This document shows, one piece after another, positions 53,219 through 62,416 of a stretch of 64,000 nt of DNA; the first letter of the stretch is position 1, and every line of letters begins with the position of its first letter. Both the position numbers and the translations under genes were made by a program. The notes below the pieces were generated by a model. The model was not told the origin of the DNA, made no database searches, and saw nothing but the letters and a program-made list of their open reading frames with translations. This DNA is from Actinoallomurus iriomotensis (GTDB lineage Bacteria; Actinomycetota; Actinomycetes; Streptosporangiales; Streptosporangiaceae). Location: assembly GCF_030269445.1 (NCBI RefSeq), contig NZ_BSTJ01000012.1, positions 186,001 to 250,000 of the forward strand, given 5' to 3'.

Positions 53219-53296
53219 GGCGCGGTTCTCGCCGGCTGCGGGCGGCGGCTTGCAACACCGACCGATCTCCGGGTTCGACTCCCGGCCGCGTCTCCA
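53219..53296 (+). tRNA. tRNA-Cys(GCA)-like with encoded CCA, array tRNA 8
   Basis: Acceptor GGCGCGG/CCGCGTC, U73 then CCA, T arm CCGGG-TTCGACT-CCCGG, overall similar to actinobacterial tRNA-Cys. Loop TTGCAAC gives anticodon GCA, but the anticodon stem has mismatches at 31-39 (C-A) and 27-43. The only array member with an encoded CCA. Confidence 0.55.
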
Positions 53297-53387
53297 GAGA
53301 AGGGCCGATGTTCTCCGCTGTGGAGCGGTCCCCACGAGTAGCCTCGACGGCAGCGGGGTCCACGGACCCGGTCGTGCCGAGGAGGGC

Positions 53388-54617
53388 ATGGTGAACACCT
53401 CTTCCGTCCCGCCGTACCGGCTGAACCCGGCCGGCGGCAGTCCGCACGCCGACAACGCGCGGCTGCTCGCGCGCGGGGCCGTCGCACCGGTCGTGCTTCC
53501 CGGAGACGTCGAGGGCGTGGCGGTGCTCGGGCACGAGGCGCTGAAGGAGTTCCTCTCCCGCGCCGACGTCGCCAAGGACGCCCGGCACTTCGCGGCGCTG
53601 CGCGACGGGCGGATCCCGGCCGGCTGGCCCCTGCTGACCTTCGCCACGGTGCCGGGCATGACGACGGCCGACGGCGCCGACCACCGCCGGCTGCGCTCCC
53701 TGGTCAGCAAGGCGTTCACCGCCCGGCGGGTCGAGCTCCTGCGTCCACGGGTCGAGGAGATGACCGCCGGCCTGCTCGACGGGCTTGAGCGCGCCGCCGA
53801 CGGCGGAGTCGTCGACCTGATCCGGCACTTCGCGCTGCCGCTGCCGATCGGGGTCATCGGCGAACTGCTCGGGATCGACGACGCCTACCGCGACACCCTG
53901 CACCGGCTGTCCGACCGGGTGGTGGCCACGAACGCCGGCCCGGAGGAGGTCTCAGCCGCCAACCGGGAGATGGTGGCCCTCCTGGGCACGGTCGCCGCGG
54001 CCCGCGCGGAGCGGCCCGGCGACGACCTCACCAGCGCGCTGATCGCCACCCGCGACGAGGACGGCGACCGGCTCAGCCAGGAGGAGCTCATCGGCACCCT
54101 GCTCCTGATGGTCGTCGCCGGGCACGAGACCACGCTGTCCCTGATCGCCAACGCGGTCCGCGCCCTGTGCGCCCACCGCGACCAGCTCGACCTGGTCCTG
54201 AACGGCGAGGTCGGCTGGGCGGACGCGGTCGAGGAGACCCTGCGCTGGGACGCGCCGGTCAGCTTCTTCCCCTTCCGCTATCCCGTCCGCGACCTGACGG
54301 TCGACGGCACGGTGATCCCGCAGGGCACCCCCGTACTGGCGGGCTACTCGGCCGCGGGACGCGACCCGGCGGCGCACGGGCCGGACGCCGACCGCTTCGA
54401 CGTGACCCGGCCCCGCCGGTCCGACGCCGCGCGGCATCTCTCACTGGGACACGGCGCGCACTTCTGCCTCGGCGCGCCGCTGGCCCGCATGGAGGCCACC
54501 ATCGCGCTGGAGCGGCTGTTCACCCGCTTCCCCGGCCTGGAGGTGGCCGCGACGGAGCTCTCCTACCGCTCCAGCTTCGTGGGCAACGGCGTGCGTGCCC
54601 TGCCCGTACGGCTGTGA
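53388..54617 (+). CDS. Cytochrome P450
   Basis: 409 residues, ATG 53388 after GAGGAGGG. I-helix VAGHETTLS, ExxR in VEETLRWD and heme loop LGHGAHFCLGAPLAR (Cys ligand). Soluble bacterial class I type, close to CYP105/107-like proteins. No ferredoxin gene nearby. Its 3' end overlaps the CtaG gene on the other strand by 55 bp. Confidence 0.9.
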   Translation: MVNTSSVPPYRLNPAGGSPHADNARLLARGAVAPVVLPGDVEGVAVLGHEALKEFLSRADVAKDARHFAALRDGRIPAGWPLLTFATVPGMTTADGADHRRLRSLVSKAFTARRVELLRPRVEEMTAGLLDGLERAADGGVVDLIRHFALPLPIGVIGELLGIDDAYRDTLHRLSDRVVATNAGPEEVSAANREMVALLGTVAAARAERPGDDLTSALIATRDEDGDRLSQEELIGTLLLMVVAGHETTLSLIANAVRALCAHRDQLDLVLNGEVGWADAVEETLRWDAPVSFFPFRYPVRDLTVDGTVIPQGTPVLAGYSAAGRDPAAHGPDADRFDVTRPRRSDAARHLSLGHGAHFCLGAPLARMEATIALERLFTRFPGLEVAATELSYRSSFVGNGVRALPVRL

Positions 54618-55366
54618 GGCCTCCCGCCGGACGACCGGGCGGGGCGGCGCAGGGCCCGGCCGCCGGCCGCGTACCAGCGCAGGGCGAGCACCACGGCCAG
54701 CGCGATCTCGGCGACGTCGCCGCCGTAGTACATCACCTCCGCGCCGGTGTGCGGGTCGGGCGCGGAGAACCCCGGGGGCGGCGTCACCCAGAGGGACTTG
54801 GCCAGTACGGCGTGCGCGGCGCCCGCGAGCACGAGCGTCGCGCCGCGCAGCGCGATCGAGTACCGGTGCCGCAGCGGCTCGACCTGGCAGACGGCGACGG
54901 TGAAGAGCACTCCGGCGAGCAGGACGTGCAGGTGGACCAGGGCATGCGCCCACGGACGCTCGTGGGTGGCCGCGAACAGGGGCGTCCGGTACAGGATCCA
55001 CAGGCCGCCCACGTCCAGCGCCGCCGCGACCGGCGGGAAGACCAGGAACGCGGCGGCCCGCGACCGCGCCGTCCCGAGCAGGCCACGGCGTACGCGGCCG
55101 GGTGGCAGGGCGCGCAGCGCGAGCGTGATCGGCCGGCCCAGCACCAGGAGCAGCGGCGCGTACATCCCCAGGATGAGGTGCTGCACCATGTGGGCGGTGA
55201 ACGCCCCGCCCGGCAGCGGCGCGGCCACCGCGACGGCGGCTCCGCACGCGCCGACGCCGAAGGACAGGGCACGCCACGGCGACCAGGCGTCACCGCGACG
55301 CCGCAGGCGTAGCGCGCCGGCGATGTAGAGGGCGACGGCCGCGAGCGCCGCCGCGTACGCGGTCAC
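54563..55366 (-). CDS. CtaG-family membrane protein (cytochrome c oxidase assembly)
   Basis: 267 residues from GTG 55366, overlapping the upstream stop (GTGA). Six or seven helices with conserved histidines: FTAHMVQHLILGMYAPLLLV and HALVHLHVLLAGVLF, typical of caa3_CtaG copper-chaperone-like proteins. Convergent overlap with the P450. Confidence 0.85.
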   Translation of the reverse strand: MTAYAAALAAVALYIAGALRLRRRGDAWSPWRALSFGVGACGAAVAVAAPLPGGAFTAHMVQHLILGMYAPLLLVLGRPITLALRALPPGRVRRGLLGTARSRAAAFLVFPPVAAALDVGGLWILYRTPLFAATHERPWAHALVHLHVLLAGVLFTVAVCQVEPLRHRYSIALRGATLVLAGAAHAVLAKSLWVTPPPGFSAPDPHTGAEVMYYGGDVAEIALAVVLALRWYAAGGRALRRPARSSGGRPHSRTGRARTPLPTKLER

Positions 55367-55815
55367 CGGCGTCGCCCCTCCCGGCGGAGCACCCACGCGC
55401 CGACGAGCAGCAGGATCACCGCGATGACGTTCCAGGACCAGTCGTACGGCGCGATCTCGACGTGGTAGCGGATCTGGTGCAACCGCAGGATCTTGTGCTG
55501 GATCGTGCCGTCGTAGAGCTGGAAGGCGCCGGCGCCCAGCAGGACGCCTCCGGCGAGCGCCCGTCCCGACAGTCCCGAACGGCGCACGAGATCGGCCACC
55601 ATGATCAGGCCGATCACCGTGGCGAACCAGCCGAACGCGTGGAAGAGCCCGTCGGAGACCAGCCCGACGGCAGGAGTGGACCGGTCGTAGAAGTGGTGCC
55701 AGTGCAGCAGCTGGTGGAAGACCGTCTCATCGAGGAACGCCGCGACTCCGACCCCGATCAGTACGCCCGCCCAGATCGAGCGGCCGGGCGAGAGGGCGGA
55801 CTCCTCGGACGCCAT
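55363..55815 (-). CDS. DUF2243 membrane protein
   Basis: 150 residues, ATG 55815 after GTGAGGT. Four helices with DETVFHQLLHWHHFYD and YDGTIQHKILRLHQIRY, the histidine-rich DUF2243 signature. DUF2243 and CtaG genes are often paired, as here (coupled overlap), hinting at a shared metal or respiratory role. Confidence 0.85.
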   Translation of the reverse strand: MASEESALSPGRSIWAGVLIGVGVAAFLDETVFHQLLHWHHFYDRSTPAVGLVSDGLFHAFGWFATVIGLIMVADLVRRSGLSGRALAGGVLLGAGAFQLYDGTIQHKILRLHQIRYHVEIAPYDWSWNVIAVILLLVGAWVLRREGRRR

Positions 55816-55899
55816 CGACCTCACCTGCCTGTTCGCGTGGAAGGTGCGTCCCTGCGCGGCCCTACCCGTGTTCCACCGTGGCCATGCGCCGACGGATGA

Positions 55900-56265
55900 T
55901 CAGGCCCGGAGAGACTCCTCGCGGGCGGCCATGACCTTGCCGACGTTCGCCTCGGCCCAGTCGGTGATGGCCTGGATGGGGGTCTGCAGGGACATGCCGA
56001 GCGCGGTCAGGGTGTACTCCACGCGCGGCGGGACCTCCGCGAACACCTCGCGGGTGACCAGGCCGTCGCGTTCCATCGCGCGCAGGGTCTGGGTGAGGAC
56101 CTTCGGGGTCACGCCGTTGACCTTGCGGCGCAGCTCGGTGAACCGCCGCGGCCCGTCGCGCAGTGTCAGCAGGATCAGCACGGTCCACCGGTCGCCGATG
56201 CGGTCGAGCACCAGCCGCGTGGGGCAGTCGGGGTCGAAGGCGTCTCCCTGCTCAATGGTTTCCAC
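55900..56265 (-). CDS. HxlR-family regulator
   Basis: 121 residues; CPTRLVLDRIGDRWTVLILL, RFTELRRKVNGVTPKVLTQT and PPRVEYTLTALG are canonical HxlR. Cys14 may be redox active as in related HypR/QorR. Divergent from an NAD(P)-binding protein gene. Confidence 0.9.
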   Translation of the reverse strand: METIEQGDAFDPDCPTRLVLDRIGDRWTVLILLTLRDGPRRFTELRRKVNGVTPKVLTQTLRAMERDGLVTREVFAEVPPRVEYTLTALGMSLQTPIQAITDWAEANVGKVMAAREESLRA

Positions 56266-56293
56266 TAGATATCAATAGCACGTTGAAGTAACC

Positions 56294-56310
56294 GATATCC
56301 AATGGATACC
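56294..56310. promoter_or_regulatory. HxlR operator
   Basis: GATATCC-AAT-GGATACC, an inverted repeat with one mismatch, lies between the divergent genes. A second GATATC is at 56269-56274. Confidence 0.6.
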
Positions 56311-56349
56311 GTCACGTCCCTGACGAAGAACGTCCAGGGAGGCGACACC

Positions 56350-56955
56350 ATGAGGATTCTGCTGATCGGCGCCACCGGCATGATCGGGAGCCGGATCGCG
56401 ACCGAGGCGCGCGGACGGGGGCACACGGTCACGGGCGTCACGCGCAGCGGCGCCGACGGCACCACGGCCGGAGACGCCAGTGACGCTTCGGCGGTGGCCG
56501 CGCTCGCCGCGGGCCACGACGCGGTCGTGCTCGCGATCACGCCGGGCGAGGACGGGATGATCGGCACCGGACGCGCGGTGTTCGAGGCGCTGCGCACCGC
56601 GGGCGTTCGCCGGCTGGTCGTCGTCGGGGGAGCGGGCAGTCTGGAGGTCGCGCCGGGCGCACGGCTCGTGGACGCCCCCAACTTCCCGCCCGCCTGGAAG
56701 GAGGGGGCGCTGGCCCAGGCCGCGCTGCTGGACCTGCTGCGCGAGGAGGCCGGCGACCTCGACTGGACCTATGTCTCTCCGGCGGCCGAGATCGCGCCCG
56801 GCGAGCGTACGGGGAACCACCGCCGGGGCGGCGACGAGCTGCTCACCGACGCCGAGGGCCGGAGCCGGATCAGCGCCGAGGACTACGCGGACGGTCTCGT
56901 GACCGAGCTGGAGAAGGGCGAGGCGATCAGGCGCCGCATCACCTTCGCTTACTGA
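56350..56955 (+). CDS. NAD(P)-dependent oxidoreductase (NmrA/SDR-a type)
   Basis: 201 residues from ATG 56350. N-terminal Rossmann motif LIGATGMIGSRI; VVVGGAGSL and WTYVSPAAEI are typical of NAD(P)H-binding atypical SDRs. Probably controlled by the divergent HxlR. Confidence 0.85.
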   Translation: MRILLIGATGMIGSRIATEARGRGHTVTGVTRSGADGTTAGDASDASAVAALAAGHDAVVLAITPGEDGMIGTGRAVFEALRTAGVRRLVVVGGAGSLEVAPGARLVDAPNFPPAWKEGALAQAALLDLLREEAGDLDWTYVSPAAEIAPGERTGNHRRGGDELLTDAEGRSRISAEDYADGLVTELEKGEAIRRRITFAY

Positions 56956-56964
56956 GGAGACGTA

Positions 56965-57000
56965 CGGCGGTCCGGCGGCTCCGAGGTCGCCGGACCGCCG
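56965..57000. terminator. Bidirectional terminator
   Basis: CGGCGGTCCGGCG and CGCCGGACCGCCG form a perfect 13-bp stem between convergent genes. Confidence 0.75.
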
Positions 57001-57005
57001 CTGTC

Positions 57006-58439
57006 TCAGTGACGCGTTGCTTCGAACTGATCGATGATCTTGCCGAGCTGGGCGAACTTCTCCGTGTAGGCGACCGGGTGCGCGCCCGGGGCCGTCGGCG
57101 GACGGTTCGGGTCCTGGTACTGGTCGCCGAGGTTGGAGAACATCGCGATGATGTAGGTCCGACCCCCCTTGCCCGGCAGGGCCTTCACGATGCCCGCGTC
57201 CGAGGCCGAGTTGCCCACCAGGCCGGTCTTGTGCGAGTACGTCACCTGGGCGGCCAGGTCGCACGGCCGCACGTCATGGGCGTACGCGTCGCCGCCGACC
57301 GTGGTCGTGCCGTCGGCCGCGATCCAGCGCGACGCGGTGAGCTGGGGGATGCCCGGCGCCGGGTAGTCCGCGCCGCACCAGCTCGTGGTGGACAGCACGT
57401 CGTTGTAGCCCTGCTGGAACAGCTCGCTCTTGAAGAACCGCCGCGAGGACGGGCTCAGGGCGGCGGCGGTGACCGGCGTGCCGTTCGGCGTGGTCCACAG
57501 CCGGCCCGGCGAGCCATTGATGATCATGAGGAGCTTGGCGGTGTCCAGCGAGGTCATGGTGACCGGGTTGGACCAGTGCCCGCCGTTCGCCGGGTTGGTC
57601 TCCTTCAGCTGCATCGTCTCCAGGCCCAGGTCCTGGAACGTCTGGTTGAGCCCGTCGACCGCGTTGTGGTCCCAGAGCAGCTTGACCAGTGCGCACGACG
57701 CGGCGTTGGAGGACCAGGTGATCGAGGCGTCGATGTAGTCGCGGATCGTGTCGCTCGTGGCGTCACCGCAGAGCGAGCTGAGCGACGTCGGCTGGTAGGC
57801 GTAGGTTTCGTCGAGCTTGACCGTGCCCTGGTCGACGAGCCGGAGGACGCCGAAGACGACCATCAGCTTCAGCACCGACGCGGGATAGGGCTCCATGAAG
57901 TCGAGCGGGGCGTTCTCCCGGCCGGGGACGATGTCGATGATGCCCTGGGCGTGGTTGGTGTACCACCCGGCGTCGTCCCATTGGCGCCAGCGAACGGCGT
58001 CGGAGTGGTAATTCCCGTCCACCGGAACGACGATTCCGTGCGGATACTGCGGGCTCATCAGCACGGTGCCGGAGGAAACGGGCCGGCCGTGCGCGTCCAG
58101 TTCGATGACGGTCGTGTCGATCTGCGGCTGCTGGACGATCGGCCGCGGATCCGACGCGAGTGCGGCGAAACGCTTCGCGCGCTGCTGGGGCGTTGTCGCG
58201 TCCTTGTCCACCGACTGTGCCGTCATGGCGCGGGCCTGCGCCGACGCGGTCGGCGGCGCCAGGTCGAGGACCTGCTCGAAGTGCAGCCGGTCCATGGTCT
58301 GCCGCAGTTTCTGGGCGATGCCGCCGCCGGAGTGGTCCGGTCGTTCGGCGGCCTGCGCCGGCTCGATGAGGGTACCCAGCAATGCCATCGCCGCCGCCAT
58401 GCCGACGAAAGCGCGGGTACCGATTCCCCTGATTTTCAC
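57006..58439 (-). CDS. Secreted serine hydrolase, class A beta-lactamase/PBP fold
   Basis: 477 residues. Signal peptide of about 30 residues (PAQAA). Catalytic motifs: SxxK in PASVLK, SxN-like WSSNAAS and KTG in YSHKTGLVG. An N-terminal region of about 150 residues precedes the hydrolase. Cysteines (LCGD, SCALV, WCGAD, RPCDL) suggest disulfides. Peptidoglycan or beta-lactam activity cannot be told apart by eye. Confidence 0.8.
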   Translation of the reverse strand: MKIRGIGTRAFVGMAAAMALLGTLIEPAQAAERPDHSGGGIAQKLRQTMDRLHFEQVLDLAPPTASAQARAMTAQSVDKDATTPQQRAKRFAALASDPRPIVQQPQIDTTVIELDAHGRPVSSGTVLMSPQYPHGIVVPVDGNYHSDAVRWRQWDDAGWYTNHAQGIIDIVPGRENAPLDFMEPYPASVLKLMVVFGVLRLVDQGTVKLDETYAYQPTSLSSLCGDATSDTIRDYIDASITWSSNAASCALVKLLWDHNAVDGLNQTFQDLGLETMQLKETNPANGGHWSNPVTMTSLDTAKLLMIINGSPGRLWTTPNGTPVTAAALSPSSRRFFKSELFQQGYNDVLSTTSWCGADYPAPGIPQLTASRWIAADGTTTVGGDAYAHDVRPCDLAAQVTYSHKTGLVGNSASDAGIVKALPGKGGRTYIIAMFSNLGDQYQDPNRPPTAPGAHPVAYTEKFAQLGKIIDQFEATRH

Positions 58440-58568
58440 AGCGTGGATTCTCCATGGTCATCGCCGTCGCCGCCGAGCCGGAGTGATCCCGGCGGGCGGT
58501 CGCGGACGTGATACCGGTGCGGGCCCGTCTCTCTGGACGGCGTCCGCGACGGCACGGAAGGAGACGGC

Positions 58569-59489
58569 ATGACGGATGAGCGGGTGGCGGAGCCGCCGGA
58601 CGAAGCGGGAACGACGGCGGGCGGAGGAAGGCCCCTGCGGGTCTCGCCGATCATCGTGCTCGACGGGCCGCCGGACGCCGTCGACGAGGTCGCCGGGCCC
58701 TCGCCCGCCCGCCGGCGGCGTACGGGGACGGCGCTGCTCACGGCGACGGGCATCGCCGTCCTCGCGGCGGCGCCGTTCGCGGTGGTCTCGCCCACGGAGC
58801 GGGTGCTCGGCGACTCCGTGGCCTCGTCGGCGAAGGCGCGGCCGCACGGCCCGGTGACCGAGCGGACCGCGGCGAGGCCGGCCGTGCCGGCGCCCGCGCC
58901 GACCTGGCAGCCGCGGTCCTCCTCGCCGCCGCCGTCCCTTCCTCCGGTGCCGAAGGCGAAGATCCCCTCGCCGAGCCCGTCGGAGCGATCGGCGCCACCG
59001 CGCACGTCGCCGAGGACGAGACCGCGGACGGACTCCCGTACGACGCCCGGCCCGGGGTCCTCCGCGAACGCCGCCGTGCGCCGCGCCCTCGCGCCGAAGC
59101 CGAAGGACACGGCCGCGCCCCGGCGGTCGGCGAGCACGGAACGGGCGGCCGCCGAGGGGCAGACGCGGGTCGTGCACGGGACGTACGTGCTGTATCCCGG
59201 CGACGAGATCCGTACGAACCGGCTCCGCCTGTCCCTGACCTCGGGCGGCGACCTGGTCCTGCGCGACCGGAACGACGAGCGGGTCTGGTCGAGCGGCACA
59301 CACGCGTCCGGCACCCATGCCGTCTTCCAGGCGGACGGCAACTTCGTGCTGTACGGCGGCGACCAGCGGACGCTGTGGAGTTCGCGCACCGACGGACACG
59401 ACGGCGCGGTGCTCGTCCTTCAGGCCGACGGCGACCTGACGATCGTCCAGGACGGCAGAGTCCTCTGGGCGACCGGCACCGGAACCTGA
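58569..59489 (+). CDS. Membrane-anchored B-lectin (mannose-binding) protein
   Basis: 306 residues, SD GAAGGAG. One transmembrane helix (about 52-72), a long Pro/Ser/Arg-rich stalk, then a C-terminal bulb-type lectin domain with QADGNFVLYGG and QADGDLTIVQDG (QxDxNxVxY-type sites, the last degenerate). Outside-facing carbohydrate binding is likely. Confidence 0.8.
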   Translation: MTDERVAEPPDEAGTTAGGGRPLRVSPIIVLDGPPDAVDEVAGPSPARRRRTGTALLTATGIAVLAAAPFAVVSPTERVLGDSVASSAKARPHGPVTERTAARPAVPAPAPTWQPRSSSPPPSLPPVPKAKIPSPSPSERSAPPRTSPRTRPRTDSRTTPGPGSSANAAVRRALAPKPKDTAAPRRSASTERAAAEGQTRVVHGTYVLYPGDEIRTNRLRLSLTSGGDLVLRDRNDERVWSSGTHASGTHAVFQADGNFVLYGGDQRTLWSSRTDGHDGAVLVLQADGDLTIVQDGRVLWATGTGT

Positions 59490-59499
59490 GCGACGCCCG

Positions 59500-59964
59500 T
59501 CATCCGGCCGGCTCGGCCTCACCGGCGAGGCGGCCGGCGATCCGTACGAGCATGGCCCGCTCGGCCTCCCCGAGCCGGTCGATCAGGTGCTCGCGCACGG
59601 CGGCGGCGTGCACGGGCCGCGCCCGCGCCAGCAGCTCACGGCCGTCCGCGGTGAGCACGACGATCACGCCGGCCGGCCCCTTCTCACGCCGGACGATCCC
59701 TCGCGCCGCCATCCGCGTCAGCTGGTGGGACATGCGGCTCTTCGCCCAGCCCATCGCGTCGGCCAGCGCCTGCTGCCCGAGCCGGCCGCCGCCCAGCTCC
59801 TCCAGCCGGGACAGGAGACCGTACTCCGAGCCCGACAGCCCGGTGACGGCCGTCAACTCCGCGCCGACGCGGCGGGTGACCTCGTGTCCCAGGGTCTTAC
59901 ACGCCTGCCACACCTGAAGTTCGCCGGTGCTGAGCGGGTCCATGTGACCCAGGCTAGATGTCAT
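59500..59964 (-). CDS. MarR-family regulator
   Basis: 154 residues from ATG 59964 (ATG 59943 possible). wHTH GRLGQQALADAMGWAKSRMS, wing REKGPAGVIVVLT. A TGTCATGACA palindrome overlaps the start codon, suggesting autoregulation. Confidence 0.85.
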   Translation of the reverse strand: MTSSLGHMDPLSTGELQVWQACKTLGHEVTRRVGAELTAVTGLSGSEYGLLSRLEELGGGRLGQQALADAMGWAKSRMSHQLTRMAARGIVRREKGPAGVIVVLTADGRELLARARPVHAAAVREHLIDRLGEAERAMLVRIAGRLAGEAEPAG

Positions 59965-59968
59965 GACA
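59959..59968. promoter_or_regulatory. Palindrome at marR start
   Basis: TGTCATGACA, a perfect 10-bp palindrome containing the MarR start codon. Confidence 0.4.
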
Positions 59969-60075
59969 ACCTTCTGCCCGCGCGCCGCCCTGGACACAGG
60001 TCATCTGACGGCGCCGCGGAAAACCCGGCCGTGGACGGGAACAAACGCATCCGCCCCTCTTGTTACACTCGACGT

Positions 60076-60220
60076 GGCCGGTGCGTTCGGTGTCCCCCGG
60101 GCCTAACCATCGCCTTCACGGAATACCGTTCGGCTGGAGCCGTGTTGTGCATTTCGCCGTGAGGCGACCCGCGCACCGGTGCCAACGTGGGAGACCCCGC
60201 CAGATTCCTGGCGGGGTCTT
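60076..60220 (+). ncRNA. Candidate structured small RNA
   Basis: A -10 (TACACT, 60064-60069) lies just upstream. The transcript would fold with a closing stem CCGGTGCG (60078-60085)/CGCACCGG (60172-60179), an inner stem CGCCTTCACGG (60111-60121)/CCGTGAGGCG (60157-60166) with one bulge, and a terminator hairpin at 60193-60218. No ORF with an SD inside. It does not match a known RNA class that I can recognise. Confidence 0.5.
60193..60218. terminator. Intrinsic terminator
   Basis: GACCCCGCCAG and CTGGCGGGGTC pair perfectly around ATTC, followed by TT. It ends the candidate small RNA and can also serve the convergent aminotransferase gene. Confidence 0.8.
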
Positions 60221-60238
60221 CGCGTCGGTGGGGTCACC

Positions 60239-61012
60239 TCAGATGACGTCCCACGGCACGGACTCGTACGTCCGCCGCACCGTCTTCATGAACCCCTCGT
60301 CGACCGGCAGCCGCAGGTCGTCCACGCGATCGACCGCCGCCACCCCGCGGGAGTTGGTGACGAACACCGAGGCGTACGACGGCAGGTCGTCCACCCGCAC
60401 CGGGCCGCGTCGCGACGGCACGCCCTCGCCGGGCAGGTCGCGTTCGAGCAGCAGCATGGTGACGCCGTCCAGGGCCGGCGCGTCGGGCCACACCACCGAC
60501 GTGCCGTCATAGCAGCCCAGATTGGTGATCGCGCCCTCGGAGACGACGCCGCCCGGCCCGACGAGCAGCGCTTCGTCGAAGCCCGTACGCCGCGCGACGC
60601 GGCCGTAGTAGCTCTGCCCGAACCCGCCGAGGTGCTTCACGTGCGCGACGGGCCGCTGGTACGGCGCGGTCCGCAGACTCTGCGGCGAGCGCGGAGTGTC
60701 GGCCGGCGGGCGCACGGAGACCAGGAGGGACGGCTCGGCGGCACCCTCCGGCCAGAACCCGGTGACCCGTACGGACGCGTCGCGGGTCTCGCCGAGCGCG
60801 TGACGGATGCGCGAGCGCACCAGCGCCGGATCCAGCCCGTCGCCGAACAGCTCCCGCTGCGCCGCGTCGAGCCGGGCCAGGTGGAGGTCCAGCCCGCGCG
60901 TCCGGCCCTCGCGGACCTGCATCGCGGTGAAGTGCCCGTAGTTCCCGAGCGCGAAGTGCCCCAGCTCGGCCGCTGTCGCGGGATGACCGTCGATCTCGAT
61001 CCGCGGACTCAC
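60239..61012 (-). CDS. Class IV aminotransferase-like enzyme
   Basis: 257 residues from GTG 61012. PLP lysine in AHVKHLGGF; EGAITNLGCYDG is the E-x-x-x-x-N phosphate/cofactor segment of the BCAT/ADC-lyase family. Could be a D-amino acid or branched-chain aminotransferase or ADC lyase. Confidence 0.8.
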   Translation of the reverse strand: MSPRIEIDGHPATAAELGHFALGNYGHFTAMQVREGRTRGLDLHLARLDAAQRELFGDGLDPALVRSRIRHALGETRDASVRVTGFWPEGAAEPSLLVSVRPPADTPRSPQSLRTAPYQRPVAHVKHLGGFGQSYYGRVARRTGFDEALLVGPGGVVSEGAITNLGCYDGTSVVWPDAPALDGVTMLLLERDLPGEGVPSRRGPVRVDDLPSYASVFVTNSRGVAAVDRVDDLRLPVDEGFMKTVRRTYESVPWDVI

Positions 61013-61191
61013 GGCCTCCACGCTAGCGCGGTGAGTCGCCGGGTGGCGCGGACATGGCCCGCCTCGGCGCGCGATCTCGTGTGCGTGACCAGCCGAACGA
61101 GAGTGGGCCGCCGACGTCGCGGTCCCGGTGGGTGCGCTCCGGGCACGGCCGCCGTCACCCCGGATCGGCGTCACTGGGAGAATCAGGGCCG

Positions 61192-62234
<1,043 letters not shown>

Positions 62235-62259
<25 letters not shown>

Positions 62260-62348
62260 CCTCGCCGGAGGGTGGCCGTCGGTCGTGACCCCGTCGGAGG
62301 GGGCCTCGGCCATGGCTCCGCCGGAGGGCGGACCTCGGCCATGACTCG
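62235..62348. repeat. Four degenerate tandem repeats at the pyrD 3' end
   Basis: Units of about 27-30 bp with consensus GCCGGAGGGCGGACCTCGG then CCGTGACC follow one another from the pyrD C-terminal codons (MPEGGPRP) into the intergenic region. Units 1 and 4 are nearly identical; 2 and 3 diverge. Confidence 0.7.
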
Positions 62349-62416
62349 GTCGACAGGTGGTCAAGTGTCTTGAGGCCCCGGTCGCGGGACATCACTCTTT
62401 CCCTTGAGGAGGAGCG

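Noticed and set aside
54167-55312. Long plus-strand frame across the P450 end and CtaG gene
   Set aside because: Frame shadow with Arg/Gly-rich composition; both annotated genes have clear family motifs.
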